A stretch of DNA of 35,110 bases. Source: an uncultured Flavobacteriales bacterium. GTDB taxonomy: Bacteria > Bacteroidota > Bacteroidia > Flavobacteriales > Flavobacteriaceae. The position numbers and the translations under genes were made by a program. Location of the stretch: positions 1 through 35,110 of the forward strand of contig CAJXRD010000036.1 in NCBI GenBank assembly GCA_913058295.1, written 5' to 3'. This document shows, in pieces, positions 26,044 through 34,731 of the stretch; positions within the stretch are counted from its first letter, which is position 1, and every line of letters begins with the position of its first letter. The notes beneath the pieces are model-generated. The model did not search any database, was not told the origin of the DNA, and worked only from the letters and a program-made list of their open reading frames with translations.

Positions 26044-26499
26044 ATGAGTGGTACCATTAACAAAGTGATTCTAATTGGACATACGGGAGATGAAGTGAAA
26101 ATGCACTATTTTGAAGGTGGCGGAAGTGTTGGAAACTTTCCATTAGCCACTAATGAAACTTATACCAATAAAACTACAGGTGAAAAAGTAAGCAATACCG
26201 AATGGCATAATATAGTCGTGCGAAATAAAGCAGCTGAGATTTGCGAAAAATACTTAAAAAAGGGAGACAAAGTTTATATCGAAGGGCGATTAAAAACTAG
26301 AAAATGGCAAGATGACCAGGGTAAAGATCGATATACTACAGAAATACAATGTACAGATTTTACCTTTTTAACACCTAAATCTGAAGGTGGAAACCCGAAT
26401 CCAAATGCAGGAGCAAATCAAGGTCAAGCAAGCCAAGTGCAAAAACCTGTTCAAAATACAGATTCAGTTAAACAAGAGGAAGACGATTTACCTTTCTAA
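26044..26499 (+). CDS. ssb: Single-stranded DNA-binding protein
   Basis: 151 residues. OB-fold residues about 1-107 (MSGTINKVILIGHTGDEV, NTEWHNIVVRNKAAEICEKYLKKGDKVYIEGRL), then a Gln/Asn/Pro/Gly-rich linker and the acidic protein-docking tip EEDDLPF. It binds ssDNA and recruits repair and replication proteins. gldE starts 20 nt after the stop. Confidence 0.98.
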   Translation: MSGTINKVILIGHTGDEVKMHYFEGGGSVGNFPLATNETYTNKTTGEKVSNTEWHNIVVRNKAAEICEKYLKKGDKVYIEGRLKTRKWQDDQGKDRYTTEIQCTDFTFLTPKSEGGNPNPNAGANQGQASQVQKPVQNTDSVKQEEDDLPF

Positions 26500-26519
26500 T
26501 TAGTAACGAAACCAATATT

Positions 26520-27842
26520 TTGGATATAGAACCTCCTAGTTTATTATTAGCAACTCTTTTAAACGGTACTCCTATTACAAGTATCCTTATGCTTTTAGTT
26601 TTATTAATCTGCTCTGCTTTAATATCTGGTGCAGAAGTTGCTTTGTTTTCATTAACACCTACCGATTTTGAGGTGGATCCTTCAGAAAAAAAGGGTTCTA
26701 AAAAGTTGGAAATTGTAGAGAAACTTTTGTCAAAACCAAAAAAGTTATTGGCGACAATTCTTATTGCAAATAACTTTATAAATATTGCTATTGTACTTCT
26801 TTTTGCTTCTCTAGGAGACCTTATGTTTTCAGGTGTAAGCACCGATTATTATGGGATAAACCTTCGTTTTATTACCGAAGTAGGTCTAGTTACTTTTGTG
26901 ATTTTGTTGTTTGGAGAAATATTGCCCAAAGTTTATGCAAGCAGAAAAAGTGTTTCCTTTTCTCTTTTTATGGCATATCCCTTAAAAACTTTAGAAACAC
27001 TTCTTACTCCTTTAAGCTTGCCGATGCAATCTGTTATAAAGTCTATAGAACGCAAGTTTGGGAATAAAAAAGCAAATATTAGTGTAGATCATTTGTCCCA
27101 AGCTTTAGAGTTGGCTTCAGATGAAGATACTACGAAAGAGGAACATAAAATTCTTAAGGGAATAGTAACCTTTGGTAATACAGATACCAAAGAAGTGATG
27201 AAACCTAGATTAGATGTTTTTGCGATAGATCAGACTGCATTATATGAAGATATTATGCCGGAAATTATTAGTAATGGATATTCTAGAATCCCTGTATTTA
27301 AAGATAATATAGATACCATAACTGGTATTCTTTATGTAAAGGATTTAATGCCCTATATAGATCGTAAAACTTTAGATTGGAATACCTTATTACGGAAGCC
27401 TTATTTTGTTCCTGAAAATAAAAAGCTGGACGATTTGTTGAATGAATTTAAAGAAATGAAAATGCACATGGCAATCGTTGTAGATGAATATGGAGGGACT
27501 AGCGGCCTTATTTCTTTGGAAGATATCATTGAAGAAATAGTTGGTGAGATTAGTGATGAGTTTGATGATGAAGATTTAATTTTTTCAAAATTAGACGATT
27601 CTACTTTTGTTTTTGAAGGCAAAACAGCCTTAAAGGATTTCTATAAAGCTATAAAATTAGAAGACCCAAAGATGTTTGAAGAGCATAAAGGGGAGTCGGA
27701 AACTATGGCGGGATTCTTATTAGAGATATCGAGGGGTTTTCCTAAAAAAGGAGAGGTAATAAAGTTTCATAAGTATACGTTTACTGTGGAAGGTTTTGAA
27801 GGCAAACGAATAAATCAAATAAAGCTTTATATAAATAAATAG
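26520..27842 (+). CDS. gldE: Gliding-motility-associated protein GldE (CNNM/CBS/CorC family)
   Basis: 440 residues. It starts with TTG: translation from there gives MDIEPPSLLLATLL, matching the known GldE N-terminus as I recall it, while the next ATG (codon 24) would cut into the first membrane helix (LLVLLICSALISGAEVALFSL). An N-terminal CNNM (DUF21) membrane domain occupies about 1-190, followed by two CBS motifs (about 205-335, including MKPRLDVFAID and MAIVVDEYGGTSGLI) and a C-terminal CorC/HlyC transporter-associated domain. Known: in Flavobacterium johnsoniae, GldE supports GldD, which is needed for gliding and T9SS function. gldD starts 1 nt after the stop. Confidence 0.95.
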   Translation: MDIEPPSLLLATLLNGTPITSILMLLVLLICSALISGAEVALFSLTPTDFEVDPSEKKGSKKLEIVEKLLSKPKKLLATILIANNFINIAIVLLFASLGDLMFSGVSTDYYGINLRFITEVGLVTFVILLFGEILPKVYASRKSVSFSLFMAYPLKTLETLLTPLSLPMQSVIKSIERKFGNKKANISVDHLSQALELASDEDTTKEEHKILKGIVTFGNTDTKEVMKPRLDVFAIDQTALYEDIMPEIISNGYSRIPVFKDNIDTITGILYVKDLMPYIDRKTLDWNTLLRKPYFVPENKKLDDLLNEFKEMKMHMAIVVDEYGGTSGLISLEDIIEEIVGEISDEFDDEDLIFSKLDDSTFVFEGKTALKDFYKAIKLEDPKMFEEHKGESETMAGFLLEISRGFPKKGEVIKFHKYTFTVEGFEGKRINQIKLYINK

Positions 27843-27843
27843 T

Positions 27844-28404
27844 ATGCGTTTTTTATTAGCACTTTTTTTTATTCTAGGTTTAGTGTCCTGTAATGATGAG
27901 GTTATTATTAAGCCTAAAGCAGAATTAAGATTGGATTATTCTAAAGCAAATTATGAAGATTTTGCAGGGGATTGTTTTTATAGTTTTCAGAAAAACGAAA
28001 GAGTAATACTAGAGAAAAAAAGGAATTGCGGTGTAAACTTACACTATCCTAAAATGAAAGCTACCTTGTATTTGTCCTATCAAAAAGTAAGTGACTCTAA
28101 TTTGGATTCTTTATTAAGAGATGCTCAAAAACTAACTTATGATCATGCGATAAAAGCGGAAAGTATACCAGAACAACCTTTTGTAAATCCTGACCATAAT
28201 GTATATGGGATGTTTTATATGATTAATGGAGATGCAGCAACACAAGCGCAATTTTATGCGACCGATAGCCTAAAGCATTTTATTAATGGAGCCTTATATT
28301 TTGAAGCCAAACCAAATTTTGATTCCTTGTATCCAGCAGTCGTTTATCTAAGAAATGATATTCGAAAAATTATGGAAACATTAGAGTGGTATACTGAAGA
28401 ATAG
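27844..28404 (+). CDS. gldD: Gliding motility lipoprotein GldD
   Basis: 186 residues. The lipoprotein signal ends at Cys16 (LGLVSCNDEV). The mature part contains the family pattern RLDYSKANYEDF, CGVNLHYPKMKATLYLSYQ and NPDHNVYGMFYMINGDAATQAQFYATDS. Required for gliding and T9SS-dependent secretion in F. johnsoniae. The 1-nt spacing from gldE implies translational coupling. A bidirectional terminator follows. Confidence 0.96.
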   Translation: MRFLLALFFILGLVSCNDEVIIKPKAELRLDYSKANYEDFAGDCFYSFQKNERVILEKKRNCGVNLHYPKMKATLYLSYQKVSDSNLDSLLRDAQKLTYDHAIKAESIPEQPFVNPDHNVYGMFYMINGDAATQAQFYATDSLKHFINGALYFEAKPNFDSLYPAVVYLRNDIRKIMETLEWYTEE

Positions 28405-28424
28405 ATTTAATAAAACACTTAAAT

Positions 28425-28458
28425 AAAAAAAACCATCCCGATTAAGGATGGTTTTTTT
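28425..28458. terminator. Bidirectional intrinsic terminator
   Basis: Stem CCATCC (28433-28438) with GGATGG (28446-28451), extended by the A-run (28425-28432) and T-run (28452-28458); 7-nt loop. It lies between the convergent gldD and HMA-protein genes. Confidence 0.88.
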
Positions 28459-28493
28459 ATACTTTAATATTCCTGAATTATTGGAAATATAAT

Positions 28494-29039
28494 TTATGCT
28501 TTATCAGCACAACAATCTTTTTTGCAATCTTTTGCACAAGCAGCCATTTTCTCTCCATTAGCTCCTTTTTTGCCCATCTTGCAATCTTTAGATCCTTTTT
28601 TGCATTCTGTTCCTTTATGATCACATTTTGTTTTGTCTTCTCCTTTAGCAAAATCTGTAGAGAAAGATTCTACGGTTTTCATATCGGAAACAATATATTG
28701 TTCACTAGTTTTAGCTACTGTTTTTTCAAGAGAAGTGGGAGTAACTTTAGCTTCATCGTATTCTACCATCGCTAATTTCGTATCAAAATCTACAGTAGCA
28801 GACTTTACACCTTCCATTTTAGAAAGTTTCTTTTCGATAGTTTTTGCACAACCTATAGCACAGGTCATTCCATCAATAGTAAATTCAGCTTTAGCAATAG
28901 TTGCATTAGCATCCATTTCTTTAACAGCTTTGGTTTCAGCAACCTCAATAGTTTCTATTTTTGGCTCTACTTCATTTTTACAAGACCAAAGTACCACTGA
29001 AAATAATGCAATTCCGAGTACTAATTTTAATGTTTTCAT
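28494..29039 (-). CDS. Heavy-metal-associated (HMA) domain lipoprotein with cysteine-rich tail
   Basis: 181 residues. Lipoprotein signal with Cys20 (VVLWSCKNE), an acidic linker, an HMA ferredoxin-like domain at about 49-118 (AEFTIDGMTCAIGCAKTIEKKL, MEGVKSATVDFD) and a Lys/Cys-rich tail from about 135 with seven cysteines (CDHKGTECKKGSKDC, ACAKDCKKDCC). The metal site is Cys60-A-I-G-Cys64, CxxxC in place of the usual CxxC, so one residue has been inserted. Inference: an envelope copper, or other soft-metal, binding or sequestering protein. No metal-transporting ATPase or regulator gene is adjacent. Confidence 0.88.
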   Translation of the reverse strand: MKTLKLVLGIALFSVVLWSCKNEVEPKIETIEVAETKAVKEMDANATIAKAEFTIDGMTCAIGCAKTIEKKLSKMEGVKSATVDFDTKLAMVEYDEAKVTPTSLEKTVAKTSEQYIVSDMKTVESFSTDFAKGEDKTKCDHKGTECKKGSKDCKMGKKGANGEKMAACAKDCKKDCCADKA

Positions 29040-29065
29040 AGTTTTGTGATTGAATTTATTTTAAA

Positions 29066-29073
29066 CAAAAGTA
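29066..29073 (-). promoter_or_regulatory. Bacteroidetes-type -7 element (TACTTTTG on the minus strand)
   Basis: The plus strand reads CAAAAGTA. It lies 26 nt before the HMA lipoprotein start codon. No TTG at the ideal upstream distance. Confidence 0.5.
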
Positions 29074-29132
29074 ACAATTGTTTCCACTATATTATTTAAT
29101 TGTGACATTTTTGCAAAATAATTAACATAAAA

Positions 29133-30011
29133 ATGCTTCAGAAAAATAATAAATGGATCTACTTAATTATACTTTCTTTAATATGGGGAAGTTCATTTAT
29201 TTTAATTAAAAAAGCATTAATAGGTCTTACTCCTCTTCAATTAGGGTCTTTACGAATTATTATTTCTGGAATAATGTTATTTTTTGCAGGTTTTAAAAGT
29301 CTAAAAGGACTTTCTAAAAACAAGATAAAATGGTTAGTGTTATCGGGGTTTTTAGGGACATTTTTTCCAGCCTTTTTATTTGCATTTGCCGAAACTGAAA
29401 TTGATAGCGCTATTGCTTCTATTTTAAACTCGATAGTTCCTATAAATACTATTATTTTGGGCTTTGTAGCTTTTAAAATATTCTCTAGCAGAAGACAAAT
29501 AATAGGTGTGCTTATTGGTTTTATGGGTACGCTGCTGTTAATTGCTAATGGGGCATCTATCAACCCAGATCAAAATTATTGGTATGCTGTTTTGGTAATT
29601 ATCGCTACCATTATGTATGCCTTAAGTGTAAATATTATAAAACGGCATCTTCAAAATGTACCAGCAATTACTATAGCTGTTGGGAATTTTGCAGCGATTA
29701 TGATACCAGCAATAATTGTACTTATATTTTCTGGTTTTTTTACTTCGGAAGTAATTCAAGCGCCAGATTTACCAATGTCTTTGTTTTATATTTTACTGCT
29801 TTCTTTATTCGGAACTGCAATTGCCAAGGTATTCTTTAATAAACTAGTGCAAATATCGACTCCTGTTTTTGCGTCTTCAGTCACTTATTTAATGCCAGTA
29901 GTGGCAGTAATTTGGGGGCTTTTAGATGGAGAAGGTTTTGGTATTTGGCAAGTAGTTGCAACACTTATTATACTATTGGGTGTGTATTTGGCTAATGCAA
30001 AAACCAAATAA
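29133..30011 (+). CDS. EamA-family (drug/metabolite) transporter
   Basis: 292 residues with about ten hydrophobic segments arranged as two EamA repeats. The first repeat opens with WIYLIILSLIWGSSFILIKKAL, and the second centres on YALSVNIIKRHLQNVPA and SVTYLMPVVAVIWGLLDGE. The WGSSF start and the PV-A-WG-GE block are hallmarks of this export family. The substrate cannot be read from the sequence. Divergent from the HMA lipoprotein across 93 bp; the next gene on the same strand is 82 nt away. Confidence 0.93.
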   Translation: MLQKNNKWIYLIILSLIWGSSFILIKKALIGLTPLQLGSLRIIISGIMLFFAGFKSLKGLSKNKIKWLVLSGFLGTFFPAFLFAFAETEIDSAIASILNSIVPINTIILGFVAFKIFSSRRQIIGVLIGFMGTLLLIANGASINPDQNYWYAVLVIIATIMYALSVNIIKRHLQNVPAITIAVGNFAAIMIPAIIVLIFSGFFTSEVIQAPDLPMSLFYILLLSLFGTAIAKVFFNKLVQISTPVFASSVTYLMPVVAVIWGLLDGEGFGIWQVVATLIILLGVYLANAKTK

Positions 30012-30093
30012 TTTTAATTTAAGTTCTTCATTAATAGATTTCTAATGTTTTTTTTGCGAAATTTAAGGTGTTAATTAGTTAAAATACAGTAGC

Positions 30094-30531
30094 ATGGAAA
30101 AAATATATTTGAAATATGGTTTCAGTATTGCTGGTACTATGATTGCTTATTTTTTAATTTTAAAATTAGTTGGATTGCATGAATATCCAATACTTAGTGC
30201 TGTAAACGGAGTAATAATGGGAGCAGGAATATTTTTAGCCTTAAGAGATTATAAAAGAAAAGCAGATTCTTTTAAATATGAAGTTGGTTTTCAGTTGGGA
30301 ATTGCTTCTGGAGGTATTGCCAGTTTTATATTTGTGCTGTTTATGGCAATTTATATTTTTTATTTAGACAAAGACTTCGCCTTAAATATATTAGATTCTT
30401 GGAATCTAAACTTTGATAATGGAGCTCAAATATTATTGTTCTCCTTATTTATAATGAGTTGTTCTACCTGTATAATTCTAACCTTTACTTTTATGCAATT
30501 GTTAAAAGAAACTATAAATCCCAAAAAGTAA
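30094..30531 (+). CDS. DUF4199-like membrane protein
   Basis: 145 residues with four hydrophobic helices (about 8-26, 33-50, 66-92, 112-138) and a conserved-looking RDYKRKADSFKYEVGFQLGI segment between the second and third. Size and layout fit the DUF4199 family of Bacteroidota, which has no established function. The last 7 codons form the left arm of a 17-bp inverted repeat. Confidence 0.75.
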   Translation: MEKIYLKYGFSIAGTMIAYFLILKLVGLHEYPILSAVNGVIMGAGIFLALRDYKRKADSFKYEVGFQLGIASGGIASFIFVLFMAIYIFYLDKDFALNILDSWNLNFDNGAQILLFSLFIMSCSTCIILTFTFMQLLKETINPKK

Positions 30532-30550
30532 TATTTTGGGATTTATAGTT
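30510..30550. terminator. Probable bidirectional hairpin terminator
   Basis: A perfect 17-bp inverted repeat, AACTATAAATCCCAAAA (30510-30526) and its complement (30534-30550), with a 7-nt loop. It spans the stop codon of the DUF4199-like gene and lies 5 bp from the end of the convergent DUF4249 gene. There is no long T-run on either side, so termination strength is uncertain. Confidence 0.7.
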
Positions 30551-30555
30551 AAATT

Positions 30556-31425
30556 TTATTCAAAAGTATACGTTGCTCTTACTACTTCTGTAACTCTAAA
30601 ATACCCATAAGCATAATTTTCTGGATTTGTAGGATTAATACAGTTCCCTCTAATTTCTGCAGCTATGGAACTAAATGGGTCTCCACCTGCATCGTATTGT
30701 TCAATTAGAATACGCATAAAGTTATAATATTGTTCGGAAATTCCATACAAAGAAATGTTAACGACATCACCAGGTTTAAAGTTATCGTCATCATCACCGT
30801 TGTCATCATCCTTTTCGTAGAAATTAAACATTTCATTTCCATCTGTAAATTCATCAGACATGCCCTCTAAGTTTTGAAATAAAGTGCCTACTTCCTGAAA
30901 AGAACTTAAATAGTAATTCTCAATATTTGGAGGATCATCAAAATAATAAGTAACTTCTAATGCTTCATCGTTAAAGCCTCCATCAAAGGATTGTTCTATT
31001 CGGTTAAATTCTGGTACTGAAAGCAAAGTTTCTTCCGCAATATAGATTTCATTATCATAAGAAACTTCAAGGGAGTAAGTGTGGTTTATGAAAGGTTCAA
31101 AATCTGAAATGGTATAACTGCCATCTTCTTGATCATTAAATATATAAGTACTTCCATTTGTTTCATTAGTCACCTTAACCAAAGCTCCAGATACAGGGTT
31201 TGGTGTAGTGTCGTAATATGGAGTTGACATGCTAATCTTTACAGTTTGCTCATTACCAATGGTTCCTTTTTCCCAATCTAATGAAGCCTCAATAACTAAA
31301 CGAGGCTCTTCTGTAGATACATCAATATCCACAACATCTTCGCATGAAAATAATGCGATACTGATGGTTATTAGAAGTAGGTTCTTTAATTGTTTTTTTA
31401 AGGATATATTATTTTTAAAATACAT
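30556..31425 (-). CDS. DUF4249 family lipoprotein
   Basis: 290 residues from the start chosen here. The frame can be extended to 31503, but that adds 26 residues without a signal and overlaps the upstream receptor gene by 65 bp. Starting at 31425 gives a proper lipoprotein signal ending at Cys28 (ISIALFSCEDVVDID). The N-terminal beta-sandwich (LVIEASLDWEKG, GALVKVTNETNGSTYIF, YSLEVSYDNEIYIAEE) fits DUF4249. An acidic loop EKDDDNGDDDDN is near the middle. In Bacteroidota these lipoproteins usually accompany a TonB-dependent receptor, as here (13-nt gap), and probably act as its surface partner. Confidence 0.9.
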   Translation of the reverse strand: MYFKNNISLKKQLKNLLLITISIALFSCEDVVDIDVSTEEPRLVIEASLDWEKGTIGNEQTVKISMSTPYYDTTPNPVSGALVKVTNETNGSTYIFNDQEDGSYTISDFEPFINHTYSLEVSYDNEIYIAEETLLSVPEFNRIEQSFDGGFNDEALEVTYYFDDPPNIENYYLSSFQEVGTLFQNLEGMSDEFTDGNEMFNFYEKDDDNGDDDDNFKPGDVVNISLYGISEQYYNFMRILIEQYDAGGDPFSSIAAEIRGNCINPTNPENYAYGYFRVTEVVRATYTFE

Positions 31426-31438
31426 AATTTCTGAATTA

Positions 31439-33817
31439 TTAAAATTTGAAGTTATAGGTAACCGATGGTATAATACCGAAAATAGATAGTCTTGTTGCTT
31501 CATTTACTCCTGTATCTGGGTTCTGTGAAAAAGAGATAGAAGCAGCATTTTTACGGTTGTAAACATTATAAATACCAAAAACCCATTCTCCTTGCCATCT
31601 TCTATCAAGGTTTTTGTTTGGAGTAAATGTGGCTGCAATATCTAAGCGATGGTATGCAGGAAGACGATCTGAATTTCTATCGGAATAACTAGTTACCGAA
31701 AGGCCCTCGTATTCGTACTGTCCATTTGGATAAGTGACAGGCCTACCGGTTTGAAAAACGGTATTGGCACTAAATCTCCAACGATCACTATATTTATAGG
31801 ACCCTGTTATAGAAAAATCGTGAGTTCTGTCGTGACCGGTATTGTACCAATTTCCGTCATTAATACCTGGCCCCCCAGCATTACCTCCTGGTGTTCTTTG
31901 TTCCGATTTAGCTAGTGTATAAGCAAACCAACCAGTAAATTTACCTTTGTTTTTGCGAAGCATTAGTTCCAAACCATAAGCTCTTGCTTCTCCGCTTAAT
32001 ATTTCAGTTTCAATATTGTTGTTTCCTATTAGGTTAGAGCCATCGATATAATCGATTCGGTTTTCGGTTGTTTTATAATAGGTTTCTGCTTCAAAAGAAT
32101 AGATCTTATTTTTAAATTCTTTGTAAAACCCTATAGCATATTGATTGGATAATTGTGGGTCAATAAATTCTCCACTGGTAGTCCAAACATCTACAGGGGT
32201 TACCGAGGAAGTATTGGATAATAAGTGCATGTATTGTGCTGATCGAGTAAAACTTGCTTTAAGAGATGTGTTTGTGTCTAGTTGGTAAGAAAGTCCTAAA
32301 CGTGGTTCGAAATTACCAAAGCTTTTAATTGTTTCTCCTTTATCATATGCCGTTTCTCCTATTTCTATACCACTTTCGTAAATTCCTAATTCTTCATTAT
32401 AAACTACAGGCCGATCATCTTCATAAACAGCCATGGATTGTCCTCCCAAACGATTAAACATGCTGTAGCGCAAACCGTATTGTGCGGTAAGCTTATTATT
32501 AATGCTATGTTCTGCACTAATATATGCGCCACCTTCAAAAGCTCTTTTCTGATCTAACTTAAGGTAATTAATAGGAGATTCTGGTCCAGTTGGTTTAATT
32601 TCTCCTGGATTTAAACCGTAGGAAATACCACTAATTCCAAAATCTAGTTTTATTTTTTCATTGGCATAATATTTAAAATCATATTTTAAATTATAATTTT
32701 CGATATCAGCTATCCAATCCAATTCTACAAAATCAAGAACTATTTGATAGTCATATTTACTATATATAAAGGAAAGGTTGGAGAACAATCTGTCATTAAA
32801 AATGTGATTCCAACGAAGGTTTCCTGTAACATTTCCATAATTATTTTCTAAAATGTTATTTATATTAAATTGATCTCTTCCATAATATCCAGAAAGGAAT
32901 AGCTTGTTATTAGAATTGATTTCATAATTTGATTTAAAATTTAAATCATAGAAACTTAATTTATCGTCTTCTAAATCTTCAATATATCTTGTAAATACAT
33001 GAGCGTAAGTTGCTCTACCTGCCAGAAGGAAGGAGCCTTTACCTTTAAATAAAGGTGCTTCTAGAGTTAATCTGCTTGAAATTAATCCGATTCCTCCATT
33101 AATTTTAAATTGTTTCTTATTTCCGTCTTTTTGTCTAACATCTAATACCGATGAGGTTCGACCTCCAAATTTTGCAGGGATATCTCCTTTATAAAGTTTT
33201 ACATCTTTAATAGCATCATTATTAAAGACAGAGAAGAATCCAAAAAAGTGTGAGGTATTATAAATAATTGCCTCGTCTAACAATACAAGGTTTTGGTCTA
33301 CAGCACCACCCCTTACATTAAAACCAGAAGAGCCTTCCCCGTTATTTGTGATTCCTGGTAGCATTTGGATGGATTTAATAACGTCGACTTCTCCAAGAAC
33401 AGCAGGCATTTGCTTAATGGTTTCTGCTCTTAATTTGATGACACCAGTCTGTGGGGTTTTAATATTTAATCTTTCGGTATCATCTTCGGCGATAATAATA
33501 ACTTCATCTAAGACGTTTTCAGATTCCTTAACTTCTAGATTAAGAGTAAGGTTCTGATTTAGATCGATTTCTTGGTTTACTTCAGAAAACCCTACATAAG
33601 AAACTACTAGAGTGTATTTTCCTGCTGGAGCAGTTATGGAATAAAATCCATATTCGTTGGTTATGGATCCTATGGAAGTTCCTTTTAAATAAACGGTAGT
33701 TCCAAAAAGAGTTTCTCCATTGGCTTGATCACTGATGGTGCCATGCACCGTGTACTTTTCTTGTGCAAAAATGATGCTACTAAAGCATAAAAAGCCCAGT
33801 AAAAAAATGTTTTTCAT
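31439..33817 (-). CDS. TonB-dependent outer-membrane receptor
   Basis: 792 residues. It has a signal peptide ending IIFAQ, a carboxypeptidase-regulatory-like domain (about 20-110, VHGTISDQANGETLFGTTVYL to YVGFSEV), a plug domain (about 120-230, PAVLGEVDVIKSIQMLPGI, FNVRGGAVDQNLVLLDEAIIYN), a beta-barrel and the terminal strand SVTYNFKF. It is followed by the DUF4249 lipoprotein after 13 nt, forming a receptor-lipoprotein pair of the kind common in Flavobacteriaceae. The ligand is unknown: no glycoside hydrolase, protease or siderophore gene is near. Confidence 0.94.
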   Translation of the reverse strand: MKNIFLLGFLCFSSIIFAQEKYTVHGTISDQANGETLFGTTVYLKGTSIGSITNEYGFYSITAPAGKYTLVVSYVGFSEVNQEIDLNQNLTLNLEVKESENVLDEVIIIAEDDTERLNIKTPQTGVIKLRAETIKQMPAVLGEVDVIKSIQMLPGITNNGEGSSGFNVRGGAVDQNLVLLDEAIIYNTSHFFGFFSVFNNDAIKDVKLYKGDIPAKFGGRTSSVLDVRQKDGNKKQFKINGGIGLISSRLTLEAPLFKGKGSFLLAGRATYAHVFTRYIEDLEDDKLSFYDLNFKSNYEINSNNKLFLSGYYGRDQFNINNILENNYGNVTGNLRWNHIFNDRLFSNLSFIYSKYDYQIVLDFVELDWIADIENYNLKYDFKYYANEKIKLDFGISGISYGLNPGEIKPTGPESPINYLKLDQKRAFEGGAYISAEHSINNKLTAQYGLRYSMFNRLGGQSMAVYEDDRPVVYNEELGIYESGIEIGETAYDKGETIKSFGNFEPRLGLSYQLDTNTSLKASFTRSAQYMHLLSNTSSVTPVDVWTTSGEFIDPQLSNQYAIGFYKEFKNKIYSFEAETYYKTTENRIDYIDGSNLIGNNNIETEILSGEARAYGLELMLRKNKGKFTGWFAYTLAKSEQRTPGGNAGGPGINDGNWYNTGHDRTHDFSITGSYKYSDRWRFSANTVFQTGRPVTYPNGQYEYEGLSVTSYSDRNSDRLPAYHRLDIAATFTPNKNLDRRWQGEWVFGIYNVYNRKNAASISFSQNPDTGVNEATRLSIFGIIPSVTYNFKF

Positions 33818-34175
33818 TAGTTGGTTTTAATTTTGATTGATAATTTTTTATAAGACTACCTAAGAACGCATTCGTAACTTCTATTGTACCTTTTATTTGT
33901 TAAATAAATATTAATAAAAACAATTATACTGTTAAATCGTATTAAGTCAGCAAGTTATGAGGGATAATATTTTAAATAAATGTGTAAGGAATTGGAATTG
34001 GTAGTGGTTTATGAATCATTATGGTTTAAATATAGAAGATAAATAGGTTTATAAAAGGCAATATTTGATTTTTTATAGAACCGTTTGTAATTTAAGTAAT
34101 ATACCCTATATTTGCACCCGCTTTTACCCTAAGGTGAAGGTGATTAAATAAATTTAAATAATTAAACGAAACGCT
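33818..34175. other. Intergenic region between divergent receptor and ribosomal genes
   Basis: 358 bp, very AT-rich, with no credible reading frame or RNA gene. It holds the rplU promoter at 34085-34114. The promoter of the receptor must lie in the left part, but no clear TAnnTTTG box was found on the minus strand. Confidence 0.7.
34085..34114 (+). promoter_or_regulatory. Consensus Bacteroidetes promoter for rplU-rpmA
   Basis: TTG at 34085-34087, exactly 19 nt, then TATATTTG at 34107-34114. This fits the Bacteroidetes housekeeping consensus TTG-N19-TAnnTTTG completely. It is 61 nt before the rplU start. Confidence 0.8.
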
Positions 34176-34709
34176 ATGTTCGCAATTGTAGAAATAGCAG
34201 GGCAGCAATTTAAAGTTGCAAAAGATCAAAAAGTCTTTGTACACCGTTTAGCTACAGAAGAAGGGAAAAAAGTTTCTTTCGATAATGTACTAATGTTAAG
34301 CGATGGAAACAAAGTTACTGTTGGCGCCCCGGCTATCGATGGAGCTCAAGTAGGAGCAAAAGTCATTAAGCACCTTAAAGGTGACAAAGTTATTGTATTC
34401 AAAAAGAAAAGAAGAAAAGGATACAGAGTAAAAAATGGTCATAGACAAGCACTTACTGAAATAGTAATTGAAAGTATAGTTGCTAGTGGATCTAAAAAAG
34501 CTGCACCAGCAAAAGCTGAAAAAGCTGCACCTAAAAAAGAAGCAACACCTGCAGCTCCAAAAGCTGAAAAGGCTGCTCCTAAAAAAGAAACAGTATCTAC
34601 GGATATTAGTTCTATGACAGTTGCTGAGTTAAAAGCAATGGCTAAAGAAAAAGGAATTACTGGTTATACTTCTATGAAGAAAGCCGATTTAATTGCTGCA
34701 TTAAGTTAA
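34176..34709 (+). CDS. rplU: 50S ribosomal protein L21 with C-terminal SAP/Rho-N-like extension
   Basis: 177 residues against about 103 for a typical bL21. Residues 1-105 are L21 (MFAIVEIAGQQFKVAKDQ, KVIVFKKKRRKGYRVKNGHRQ). Then comes a low-complexity Lys/Ala/Pro linker with KAEKAAPKKE twice (about 106-140), and a compact helical module, SSMTVAELKAMAKEKGITGY to SMKKADLIAALS, which has the helix-extended-helix pattern of SAP or Rho N-terminal domains. Such modules bind nucleic acid. The frame is continuous with no sign of error. rpmA follows after 22 nt. Confidence 0.96.
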   Translation: MFAIVEIAGQQFKVAKDQKVFVHRLATEEGKKVSFDNVLMLSDGNKVTVGAPAIDGAQVGAKVIKHLKGDKVIVFKKKRRKGYRVKNGHRQALTEIVIESIVASGSKKAAPAKAEKAAPKKEATPAAPKAEKAAPKKETVSTDISSMTVAELKAMAKEKGITGYTSMKKADLIAALS

Positions 34710-34731
34710 TTTAATATAAAAGTTATATAAA

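Noticed and set aside
31426-31503. Longer N-terminus for the DUF4249 lipoprotein
   Set aside because: The extra 26 residues overlap the upstream receptor gene and bury the lipoprotein signal; the internal ATG at 31425 gives a normal signal peptide.
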